Assembly (NCBI GenBank): GCA_028821635.1
Contig: JAPPDO010000256.1
Location: 1 to 7,207, forward strand
DNA from: Ekhidna sp.
GTDB taxonomy: Bacteria > Bacteroidota > Bacteroidia > Cytophagales > Cyclobacteriaceae
DNA: 7,207 nt
Reading direction: 5' to 3'
Part shown: piece by piece, positions 1 through 6,784 of the stretch
How positions within the stretch are numbered: the first letter of the stretch is position 1
How the letters are laid out: every line of letters starts with the position of its first letter
Position numbers and translations under genes: made by a program
The notes under the pieces: model-generated
Databases searched by the model: none
Told to the model about the DNA's origin: nothing
The model's input: only the letters and a program-made list of their open reading frames with translations

Positions 1-803
1 TTTTAGTTATCACAAAAGAACACCTTATGTATAAAGGAAATGATGAGGTCGATATTGCAAGTTTTGAAACAGTGTCAAGAATAAAATCTACTGATAACTT
101 CGGAGCGAAACATGTAATAAAATATCTGGACAGCTTCAGGAAATATCATTTTCATGATACGGGCAAAAACTCGCCTTTTTCACAGATGATTAATGTTATA
201 AATGACCAATATAATCTCTACGAGGAAGGAAATAATTTAAGCGCATTTTTATATTCAATTCATGAAAACCACAAAGCTTTTTACAGTAGAATTGTTCAAA
301 TAATTCAAAGTATAGCACCTTATTTTTTAGATTTTTTCTTTCAGCCAAATAAAGAAAACTTCATTCGACTACAGTGGCGAAGTAAACATAGTTCAATGGT
401 TTATGGCGTATCAGACTTATCCGATGGTACCCTTCGATTCATTGCCCTGACAGTTTTATTTATGCAACCTAACCTGCCGTCAAGTATTATAATAGATGAA
501 CCCGAACTAGGATTACACCCTTTCGCTATCTCAAAATTAGCGGGAATGATTAAAAGTGTTGCAGCTAAAAATGTTCAAGTCATAGTAGCTACACAGTCAG
601 CAGATTTAGTAAATCATTTTTCGCCTGAAGATGTCATTACCGTTGACCTCAAAGATGGCGAAAGTCATTTTAACAGATTAGATGATAAGACTTTAAAAGA
701 ATGGTTAGATGTATATAGTGTGGGAGATTTATGGCAAAGGAATATTTTAACTGGCGGACATCCAACAAGTAAGAATAGTGAAAAGATTAGTAATTATTTG
801 TGA
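1..803 (+). CDS. AAA/ABC-type ATPase, C-terminal part (5' end outside window), DUF4276-associated
   Basis: This is the C-terminal part of a P-loop ATPase of the AAA_21/SMC-like group. The frame is open to the left edge (codons from base 3), so the ATG at 27 is probably internal and the Walker A motif must lie upstream. Counting from that Met, the ABC-signature-like stretch LSDGTLRF is at 131-138, Walker B IIIDEPELGLHP at 154-165 (D157, catalytic E158), and the switch region VIVATQS at 185-191. The C-terminus carries YSVGDLWQRNILTGG, which resembles the tail of ATPases I associate with DUF4276 partners. The next gene starts inside its last codons, so the two are almost certainly cotranslated. 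In OLD-like and PARIS-type systems such an ATPase is the sensor or scaffold that controls a TOPRIM partner; that role is inferred here. Family is confident, biological role moderate. Confidence 0.9.
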   Translation, partial: LVITKEHLMYKGNDEVDIASFETVSRIKSTDNFGAKHVIKYLDSFRKYHFHDTGKNSPFSQMINVINDQYNLYEEGNNLSAFLYSIHENHKAFYSRIVQIIQSIAPYFLDFFFQPNKENFIRLQWRSKHSSMVYGVSDLSDGTLRFIALTVLFMQPNLPSSIIIDEPELGLHPFAISKLAGMIKSVAAKNVQVIVATQSADLVNHFSPEDVITVDLKDGESHFNRLDDKTLKEWLDVYSVGDLWQRNILTGGHPTSKNSEKISNYL

Positions 804-1431
804 GGGACCAACAGAACAGGAATTTGTCAGAGAGGTACTACAACCTCATTTCTCAACTAAAAATATTTACCTACAAATACCACTTATTAAGAAATCAGGG
901 GGAGGAGTCGTTTCGTGGAACGTATTAAAGTCCCAAGTAGAAAGTCACTTAAAGGAAAGGGAATCCTTTGTCACAACGTTGATTGACTACTATGGTATCC
1001 CTAATGGATTTAATTACCCGGGTTGGCAAGAATCAAAAACTATAGTTGATAAACCTCAAAGGATGGATTTTTTAGAGCAAAGAATGTTATCTGATGTGGA
1101 TATAGCTTTAAGTCATCGATTTATTCCATACATACAGCTTCACGAGTTTGAAGGCTTATTATTTAACAATATTCAATCATTTGAAAATACCTTTGAAGCG
1201 AAGGAATTTAAGAATAAAAAGGAGTTAGAATCAATCTTGGGTCAGTATGATAATCCGGAACTTATTAATGATAATCCAAATACGGCACCTTCAAAGCGAT
1301 TATTGAACTTAATACAAGGCTACAATAAAATTGTTTATGGTTCAATATTGGCTAAAAATATTGGTATGTATAAGATTAGACAGAAATCACTAAGATTTAA
1401 TAATTGGATTGAAAAACTTGAGAGACTATGA
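778..1431 (+). CDS. DUF4276 family protein, TOPRIM-like putative nuclease/effector
   Basis: A 217-residue protein matching DUF4276 along its full length. The N-terminus has the TOPRIM-like strand LVIICEGPTEQEF (E9, E13). This is followed by TLIDYYGIP at 67-75 with an acidic D70, LHEFEGLLF at 121-129 (E123, E125), and the C-terminal block NDNPNTAPSKR at 164-174 with IGMYKIR further on. These acidic positions are candidate metal ligands. The start is GTG at 778: it gives the expected short lead before the first beta strand, and the next upstream in-frame codons are not starts. It overlaps the ATPase gene by 26 bases with no good Shine-Dalgarno, suggesting translational coupling. DUF4276 is structurally related to the TOPRIM domains of OLD nucleases, RloB and the PARIS effector, and typically sits beside an AAA ATPase. 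The target (DNA, RNA or tRNA) cannot be read from the sequence. Confidence 0.87.
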   Translation: MKRLVIICEGPTEQEFVREVLQPHFSTKNIYLQIPLIKKSGGGVVSWNVLKSQVESHLKERESFVTTLIDYYGIPNGFNYPGWQESKTIVDKPQRMDFLEQRMLSDVDIALSHRFIPYIQLHEFEGLLFNNIQSFENTFEAKEFKNKKELESILGQYDNPELINDNPNTAPSKRLLNLIQGYNKIVYGSILAKNIGMYKIRQKSLRFNNWIEKLERL

Positions 1432-1533
1432 TATACACTAATGCGTTTTGTAGCCCGATCAAGACAAAAAAATTCTTGACTGAGATTAGTAAAAAAATGA
1501 TTAGAAAGTTGCCAAGAAGTATTATTGAAGAAT

Positions 1534-2805
1534 ATGAATGAAATAATCTGTCCAAACTGCAACAAAGCGTTCAAAATAGATGAGGCAGGATACGCTGACA
1601 TCCTAAAGCAGGTGCGTGACCGCCAATTTGAGGAGGACGTAAAAAACAGACTTGACTTAGCGGAGAAGGAAAAGGTAAGTGCGGTAAAACTTGCAGAGGT
1701 AAGCATAAAAAATTCGCTGCAAGGGCAGCTTGCCGAAAAGGACAGGCAACTCACTGAACTAAAAGCGAAAAGTGAGACTCAACTTGCACAAAAACTAGCT
1801 GAAAAAGAGACTGAAATAACTCGGATGGAAGCAGCAGTCGAAAGTGCTGAAGTACAGAAAAAACTCGCAGTTAAGGAAGCTGTTCAAGAAGTTGAAAAAG
1901 AACGGGATAAATTGGTAAATGATGTCCAGACCAAAGAATTAGAAAAGCAAAATTTAGAAAATTCGCTTAAACAGCAGTATACTACTGAGCTTCAGAATAA
2001 AGATGCCATCATAAAGCATAAGGACGATGAGATTGCTCGTGTCAAGGATATGAAACAGAGGTTATCTACCAAAATGTTAGGTGAGACCCTTGAACAGCAT
2101 TGTGAAATAGAATTCAATAAACTTCGACCTACGGCCTTCCCAAATGCTTACTTTGAAAAGGACAATGATGCCAGTGGTGGTACTAAGGGGGACTACATTT
2201 TCAAAGAGACGGACGAAGGAGGTAATGAAATCATCTCGATCATGTTTGAAATGAAAAATGAGAACGATGAGACTGCCAATAGAAAGAAAAACGAAGACTT
2301 CTTTGCAAAACTTGACAAAGACAGAAAAGACAAGAATTGTGAATATGCCGTCTTGGTTTCACTATTGGAATCTGATAACGAATTGTATAATAATGGGATT
2401 GTTGATGTATCATACAAATACGAGAAGATGTATGTCATACGCCCTCAGTTCTTCATTCCAATCATTACCTTATTGAAAAATGCTGCATTGAACTCACTGG
2501 AATATAAGCAGGAACTCAACCTGATAAGGAATCAAAACATAGATATTTCCAATTTTGAGGATAAAATAAATACATTCCGAGACGGGTTTGCTAAGAATTA
2601 CATCTCAGCTTCCGACCACTTTCAGAAGGCAATCGAGGAGATTGATAAATCCATTGCAAGGATGCAAAAAGTCAAACAGGAACTGACCACAAGTGAGAAC
2701 CAACTGCGTTTAGCTAACAAAAAAGCAGAAGATTTGACAATAAAAAAGCTGACCTATAATAATCCTACAATGAAGCAGAAATTTAACGATTTAAGGGAAA
2801 GATAA
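1534..2805 (+). CDS. DUF2130 (COG4487) coiled-coil protein with PD-(D/E)XK-like nuclease domain
   Basis: A 423-residue protein from ATG 1534. A TTG at 1525 would add three residues, but ATG is favoured because NEIICPNC is the typical beginning. The N-terminus has one CPNC pair (C6, C9), half a zinc ribbon. Residues of about 35-185 are charged and Lys/Glu/Gln-rich with heptad-like spacing, a long coiled coil. The DUF2130 core follows: KGDYIF with D220, then FEMKNE with E239 and K241, giving D-x18-E-x-K as in PD-(D/E)XK nucleases, a superfamily to which DUF2130 has been assigned. A second helical, probably coiled-coil stretch lies near 355-410. It is 102 bases from the DUF4276 gene on the same strand, so it may belong to the same operon or island. 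Its cellular role is not established; a DNA end or nucleic-acid cleaving function is inference. Confidence 0.85.
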   Translation: MNEIICPNCNKAFKIDEAGYADILKQVRDRQFEEDVKNRLDLAEKEKVSAVKLAEVSIKNSLQGQLAEKDRQLTELKAKSETQLAQKLAEKETEITRMEAAVESAEVQKKLAVKEAVQEVEKERDKLVNDVQTKELEKQNLENSLKQQYTTELQNKDAIIKHKDDEIARVKDMKQRLSTKMLGETLEQHCEIEFNKLRPTAFPNAYFEKDNDASGGTKGDYIFKETDEGGNEIISIMFEMKNENDETANRKKNEDFFAKLDKDRKDKNCEYAVLVSLLESDNELYNNGIVDVSYKYEKMYVIRPQFFIPIITLLKNAALNSLEYKQELNLIRNQNIDISNFEDKINTFRDGFAKNYISASDHFQKAIEEIDKSIARMQKVKQELTTSENQLRLANKKAEDLTIKKLTYNNPTMKQKFNDLRER

Positions 2806-2979
2806 GAACAGCATCTCCTCCATGCGTACTTCCAGAAAATTCAATCAATGAGAAGGCGTATAATAAAATCATTATATGATATAGTTATTTTTGGAGGATA
2901 CTTTGATGATGAGTTTTCTTTTGAGATAAACAATTCATTTGCCCATCTAATTTGAAGGCTTACATCAAACTCACATTTT
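2806..2979. other. Convergent intergenic region after DUF2130 gene and phyH-like gene
   Basis: This gap separates two convergent genes. No strong terminator is visible: there is only a short dyad ATCAT-TAT-ATGAT at 2868-2880, and a 7-base inverted pair TTTGATG (2902-2908) and CATCAAA (2963-2969) that is too widely spaced to be convincing. The DUF2130 frame stays open for 49 more codons after its TAA, to a TGA at 2953-2955. It contains an ATG at 2848 that would give a 35-residue peptide. This could be a chance open frame, a tiny gene, or a remnant of a longer C-terminus. No recognisable motif supports any of these. Confidence 0.3.
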
Positions 2980-3948
2980 TTACCATTTCTTTAATCCTAG
3001 AAGTTTTTCTCCCAATTCACTCAATTCGGCAGTGTCATATTTCGTTTGTTCCCAATTTCTGGGATCGCCGGGAAAGGCATATCCCTGAGGAGGGATTCTG
3101 TTTTTCCATGAATTAATCCTCCAGTTGCGAAGATCCTGATCCTTTTCCTGAGCCGGCATCATGGAAATATACTGTGCAATTCGAACCTTATCTTTCGACC
3201 GATTGGGCCGAATGCCATGAGGCTGGCTGCTATTAAAAATCAAAAGATCCCCCGCTTCAAGTGGTACTTTTACAATTTTATCCTCCAGACCCGTAATGTC
3301 CGGCTTGAAGTGATCCCTATCTTTAGGTTGATTCATTTTCCAGCTATCGTAGTTTTGAAACAACCATGGAATGCACTGGAAACCTCCCATATTCTCATCT
3401 GTTTGATCCGCCAGGGCTAGCACGCCTTGCACATTTTGAGGTTTGGTCTCCGGATCGTAGTCCCAATGGATGAAGCCTTTGTATTCGTGACCGGGCCGCA
3501 TGGGAAAATTCAAATTTGCTCTGTCAATTGTTACCCAGAGTTTTTCAGTGCCCCAGATATCTACGAAAGCATCATAGACCCGCCGGGTTTGTCTGTTATT
3601 CCATAATTGTTGGTTGTTGTATACCTCAACCATGCCAGTGCCTGCTAATTCTTTCATTTGTACTTCTGCGCGTGCCTTAGTGTACCAACCGGACGGGTCA
3701 TTCGGATCTTTCTCTTCAAATTCCCACAGAAAATTAGCAGTTTGTAGGGCCTGTTCGTAAGAGATAGCCTCTTTAATGACCACATATCCATTTTCCTTCC
3801 AATAGTTCCACTGGTCTAAGTTCAATACTCGCAAAGATTGCTCATACGCTTCCTGACGCAGTTTAATGGCACTGCTTTTGGCAGTAGAAGGGTTGCCCGG
3901 AATATTTTTGTGCTCATTCTTTGGTGATTTGGAGTCAGCAGTTTCCAT
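2980..3948 (-). CDS. Phytanoyl-CoA dioxygenase (PhyH) family Fe(II)/2-oxoglutarate-dependent oxygenase
   Basis: A 322-residue protein of the PhyH superfamily, cytoplasmic and without a signal peptide. Members hydroxylate an unactivated carbon of a small molecule using O2, Fe(II) and 2-oxoglutarate. The iron triad is visible: H161 and D163 in the HWD motif, and H244 in SQPHGIRPN. R256 (or less likely R250) is the expected 2-oxoglutarate carboxylate ligand. GDLLIFNSSQPHG at 233-245 is the typical distal strand. The first 30 or so residues are polar and low-complexity, outside the catalytic fold. The start is backed by an AGAGG Shine-Dalgarno 7 bases upstream. It is transcribed away from an AraC regulator across a 135-base gap, which is probably its regulator. 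The substrate cannot be predicted; true phytanoyl-CoA activity is unlikely to be the physiological role, as bacterial members act on varied metabolites. Confidence 0.9.
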   Translation of the reverse strand: METADSKSPKNEHKNIPGNPSTAKSSAIKLRQEAYEQSLRVLNLDQWNYWKENGYVVIKEAISYEQALQTANFLWEFEEKDPNDPSGWYTKARAEVQMKELAGTGMVEVYNNQQLWNNRQTRRVYDAFVDIWGTEKLWVTIDRANLNFPMRPGHEYKGFIHWDYDPETKPQNVQGVLALADQTDENMGGFQCIPWLFQNYDSWKMNQPKDRDHFKPDITGLEDKIVKVPLEAGDLLIFNSSQPHGIRPNRSKDKVRIAQYISMMPAQEKDQDLRNWRINSWKNRIPPQGYAFPGDPRNWEQTKYDTAELSELGEKLLGLKKW

Positions 3949-4083
3949 GTTTTTACCTCTATTTTTAAGTTAGTCCAAAGTTGAAACGTCTAAGTCGAAG
4001 AAGTTTGCCGGAATTTGATTAATTGTTATACAAAATTGATATTATTATTTTTTTATCAGCTAACTTGTTTTATTATTGTTCAA
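3949..4083. promoter_or_regulatory. Divergent promoter/operator region between phyH-like gene and araC-like gene
   Basis: This 135-base AT-rich gap holds the promoters of both divergent genes. AAGTT recurs on the plus strand at 3967, 3978 and 4001, and a close variant TAAGTCGA lies at 3991-3998. The spacings of 11 and 23 bases are near one and two helical turns, as expected for AraC-type direct-repeat half sites, but the repeats are short and may be chance. On the minus strand CAACTTTG (3983-3976) is one base from the Bacteroidota -7 consensus TAnnTTTG, without a clear TTG at -33. The region as a promoter is safe by position; the individual sites are tentative. Confidence 0.4.
3956..3960 (-). 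promoter_or_regulatory. Ribosome binding site of the PhyH-family gene
   Basis: Read on the minus strand the bases are AGAGG, separated by TAAAAAC (7 bases) from the ATG. It is the only well-placed Shine-Dalgarno-like site seen before a gene start in this window; the others begin after AT-rich leaders, as is common in Bacteroidota. It fixes the start of the gene. Confidence 0.6.
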
Positions 4084-4929
4084 ATGAGGGCTCGGCTAGA
4101 ACAGATCGACCAGGAAAATCACTCTTTCCAACTGATGTATAACCCAAGGCTTAGTGATCTTTTCTTCTGGCATTTTCATCCGGAGTATGAACTGACATAC
4201 ATTACCGGAGCAAATGGGCATCGCAGGGTAGGCAGTCATATTTCTCCTTTCTATGGAGGCGATCTGGTCTTGATAGGATCAAATATTCCTCATCTCAATT
4301 TTGATTATGGGGTAAAAACGGATTACAAAAAAGTTGTCGTACACTTCAATAAGGAATTTGTAGAAAAGAGGGTTAGACATACACCTGAGTTGAGTGAGGT
4401 TTCGGACTTATTCAAAAGATCCGGTCGTGGATTAACTTTTCATGGAGTTATCAAAGACAAGATAGGCGAAGAGTTGCTGCAATTTGAATCAATAAGTTTG
4501 TTTGAGCGATATCTGAGACTTATGTCCCTTCTGCAACAACTTGCCCATTTAGGAGATGAGGAGGCATTGCACGATCAGCCTTATATTAATCCTTATCGTA
4601 ATTCGCAGCAGGAACGTCTGCGGAAAGTTTACGCATTTACCGATGAGCATTATCAAAGAAAAGTGGGTATTGCAGAGGTAGCTGAGCTATGTAATATGAC
4701 CAGGGAAGCCTTCTGTAGGTACTTTAAGAAAGTAACAGGTCAGTCTTATTTAGAATTTCTCAATCGGTATCGGATAAGTCAGGCCAAATTGCTGCTGAGT
4801 AGCGGGGCCGGCGTAAGTGAGGCAGGCTTTCGCAGTGGCTTTGAAAGTCTTTCTTACTTTAGTCGTGTATTCAAAAAGCTGACGGATGAGAGCCCGAAAA
4901 AATTCAGAGATCGTCATCTCAAGTTGTAA
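4084..4929 (+). CDS. AraC-family transcriptional regulator with N-terminal cupin sensor domain
   Basis: A 281-residue DNA-binding regulator. The N-terminal cupin-like domain begins around residue 15 and shows FWHFHPEYELTYI at 28-40 and GGDLVLIGSNIPH at 58-70, typical of ligand-sensing AraC proteins of Bacteroidota. The C-terminal HTH_18 domain spans about 180-278: first helix-turn-helix around IAEVAELCNMTREAFCRYFK (197-216), second around SEAGFRSGFESLSYFSRVFK (245-264), ending with the usual SPKKFR. ATG 4084 is chosen. The frame is open to a TTG at 4015, but that would add a hydrophobic 23-residue leader unlike the family and encoded by the AT-rich promoter region. No Shine-Dalgarno is evident. 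The divergent neighbour suggests it controls the PhyH-family oxygenase, with the inducer likely a substrate or related metabolite; this is inference. Confidence 0.9.
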   Translation: MRARLEQIDQENHSFQLMYNPRLSDLFFWHFHPEYELTYITGANGHRRVGSHISPFYGGDLVLIGSNIPHLNFDYGVKTDYKKVVVHFNKEFVEKRVRHTPELSEVSDLFKRSGRGLTFHGVIKDKIGEELLQFESISLFERYLRLMSLLQQLAHLGDEEALHDQPYINPYRNSQQERLRKVYAFTDEHYQRKVGIAEVAELCNMTREAFCRYFKKVTGQSYLEFLNRYRISQAKLLLSSGAGVSEAGFRSGFESLSYFSRVFKKLTDESPKKFRDRHLKL

Positions 4930-4997
4930 ATGAGAGAGCGGTTTCAAATCTTTCAGATGAGGATAATAGCCACTTCTCTTCTTCAATCACCTGAAAA

Positions 4998-5034
4998 TTT
5001 CAGTAATTTTCGGAACCTCTATCAATTTCTGAAA
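4998..5034. terminator. Possible weak bidirectional hairpin between convergent araC-like gene and pruA
   Basis: TTTCAGTAATT (4998-5008) pairs with AATTTCTGAAA (5024-5034) with one mismatch and a 15-base loop. An overlapping 13-base palindrome, CTGAAAATTTCAG, lies at 4991-5003. The position between convergent genes fits a shared terminator, but the stem is AT-rich and lacks a following T tract on either strand, so the call is tentative. Confidence 0.2.
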
Positions 5035-5086
5035 CCATTAATCAAACTCAAGTTCAGGGAAGAGCATTAAATAGGCAATCTTTAAA

Positions 5087-6715
5087 TTATTCCTCTAAAA
5101 AAGGATACCTGTAATCAATGGGTGGAGCAAACGTCTCTTTAATAGTTCGAATACTGACCCATCGCATCAAATTTGTCATTGCTCCGGCCTTGTCGTTCGT
5201 GCCTGACCCTCTTGCCCCGCCAAATGGCTGTTGGCCGACCACAGCTCCCGTTGGTTTATCGTTGATATAAAAATTGCCGGCTGCATTTCTTAGCAACTTG
5301 GCCGCTAAGTCTACTGCGTAACGGTCTGTACTAAAAATTGCTCCTGTTAGTGCATAAGGTGATGTTTCATCAACGAGTTTTAATGTCTCTTCAAACTTGT
5401 TCTCGTTGTAAACATAGATTGTCAGCACGGGTCCAAATATCTCTTCACACATTGTTCTATACCTCGGATCATCCACACGGAAAACGGTCGGCTCAATAAA
5501 CCACCCCTTAGATCCGTCATAGTTCCCTCCGGCGACCAACTCAACCCCCTCATCCTTTTTGGCTTGGTCAACATATCCTGTGATTTTATTAAAAGCCTTC
5601 ATGTCAATCACTGCATTAGTGAAATTTCCAAAATCCTCCGGACTCCCCATTTTTATTGATTTCAGATCACGGATTAAAAACTGCTTAACATCATTCCAGA
5701 GGTTTGACGGAATGTAGGCTCGGGATGCAGCACTGCATTTTTGACCTTGAAACTCAAATGCCCCACGTACTAATCCGGTCGTTAATTCTCCTGCATCTGC
5801 GGATTTGTGGGCTACCACGAAATCTTTTCCGCCAGTTTCTCCAACTATTCTGGGATAGGTTTTATAAAGATCAAGGTTTTCTCCGATACTCTTCCAAAGT
5901 GTCTTGAACACTGCGGTACTACCGGTGAAATGCAATGCAGCAAAATTCGGATGTTTGAAGATCACATCTCCTGCAATAGGGCCGTCCACATAAATAAGGT
6001 TTATGACACCGTCAGGCAGCCCCGCTTTTTTGAAGACTTCCATGATTACCTGCGCAGAGTATACTTGGGCATAATTAGGTTTCCAGATAACTGTGTTACC
6101 AAGCATGGCCGGAGCAGCGGGAAGATTCCCGGATATCGCCGTAAAGTTGAAAGGCGTAATAGCAAATACAAAGCCTTCTAAGGGTCTGTACTCCGTTCGA
6201 TTCCAAATATCATCAGAAGATTCAGGCTGCTGCATATACATCTCCTGCATAAATGAAACATTGAACCGTAAAAAGTCAATGAATTCACATGCCGCATCAA
6301 TTTCTGCCTGATGTGCATTTTTCCCTTGTCCAAGCATAGTAGCCGCATTGATTTTAGCTCTGTAAGGCCCGGCAATTAAATCCGCAGCTTTGAGAAAAAT
6401 GCTGGCTCTGTTTTCCCATGTGATATTCTCCCATGCTTCTTTTGCATTGAGTGCGGCACTGATAGCATCCTTTACATGAGAAGCATCCCCCTCTGAGAAA
6501 TGTCCCAGAACATGACCGTGATCATGCGGACAGTTCATTTCAATCCTGGTTTCTGTCCTCACCTCCTTATCGCCAATGTACATTGGCACATCAACTTTAG
6601 AGTTGTACATTTCTCTATAAGTTAGTTGAAGTTTTTCACGCTCGGGCGTTCCGGGAGCGTAACTAAGAACGGGTTCGTTTATCGGAACGGGTACAGAGAA
6701 AATTCCTTTAGCCAT
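5087..6715 (-). CDS. pruA: 1-pyrroline-5-carboxylate dehydrogenase (L-glutamate gamma-semialdehyde dehydrogenase)
   Basis: A 542-residue aldehyde dehydrogenase of the stand-alone P5C dehydrogenase type (EC 1.2.1.88). It oxidises glutamate-5-semialdehyde, in equilibrium with pyrroline-5-carboxylate, to glutamate with NAD+, the second step of proline breakdown. The visible motifs are FAITPFNFTA (184-193, N190), WKPN (211-214, K212), FTGS (263-266), GETGGK with general base E293, GQKCSA with catalytic C327, EEIFGPV (424-430) contacting NAD, and QQPFGG (505-510). The length and the N-terminus PVPINEPVLSYAPGT match this family rather than generic aldehyde dehydrogenases. No proline dehydrogenase domain is fused and no separate one lies in the window. 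The ATG at 6715 follows an AT-rich leader without a Shine-Dalgarno. It lies 69 bases downstream of a HAD phosphatase gene in the same direction and may share its transcript. All catalytic residues are intact. Confidence 0.96.
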   Translation of the reverse strand: MAKGIFSVPVPINEPVLSYAPGTPEREKLQLTYREMYNSKVDVPMYIGDKEVRTETRIEMNCPHDHGHVLGHFSEGDASHVKDAISAALNAKEAWENITWENRASIFLKAADLIAGPYRAKINAATMLGQGKNAHQAEIDAACEFIDFLRFNVSFMQEMYMQQPESSDDIWNRTEYRPLEGFVFAITPFNFTAISGNLPAAPAMLGNTVIWKPNYAQVYSAQVIMEVFKKAGLPDGVINLIYVDGPIAGDVIFKHPNFAALHFTGSTAVFKTLWKSIGENLDLYKTYPRIVGETGGKDFVVAHKSADAGELTTGLVRGAFEFQGQKCSAASRAYIPSNLWNDVKQFLIRDLKSIKMGSPEDFGNFTNAVIDMKAFNKITGYVDQAKKDEGVELVAGGNYDGSKGWFIEPTVFRVDDPRYRTMCEEIFGPVLTIYVYNENKFEETLKLVDETSPYALTGAIFSTDRYAVDLAAKLLRNAAGNFYINDKPTGAVVGQQPFGGARGSGTNDKAGAMTNLMRWVSIRTIKETFAPPIDYRYPFLEE

Positions 6716-6784
6716 TTTATTTTTAATTTTAAAAAAGTAAAAGTAGTAAGGGCTTCATTAAGTGTCGCTCAGATTTGGTTTCTT

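Noticed and set aside
1459..1479. Hairpin TCAAGA/TCTTGA after the DUF4276 gene as a terminator
   Set aside because: It has only six pairs, two of them G-C, a nine-base loop and no T tract after the stem.
1335..1754. Minus-strand open frame opposite the end of the DUF4276 gene and the start of the DUF2130 gene
   Set aside because: Its Ser/Phe-rich text is what the reverse of Lys/Glu-rich coding sequence gives, it spans two well-supported genes, and it shows no family motif.
2905..2928. GGAGG followed by ATGATG, resembling a ribosome binding site and start
   Set aside because: The frame ends after seven codons, so it does not encode a credible product.
2902..2969. Inverted pair TTTGATG/CATCAAA as a terminator or recombination site
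   Set aside because: Seven bases with 54 bases between them is expected by chance in AT-rich DNA, and no U tract or core site accompanies it.
4015..4083. Upstream TTG start for the AraC-like regulator, giving a hydrophobic N-terminal leader that could look like a membrane anchor
   Set aside because: The added residues come from AT-rich promoter DNA, the start codon is weak, and the ATG at 4084 gives the usual family N-terminus.
5704..6311. Several plus-strand open frames inside pruA
   Set aside because: They are antisense shadows of a fully conserved gene with intact catalytic motifs, and none resembles a known protein.
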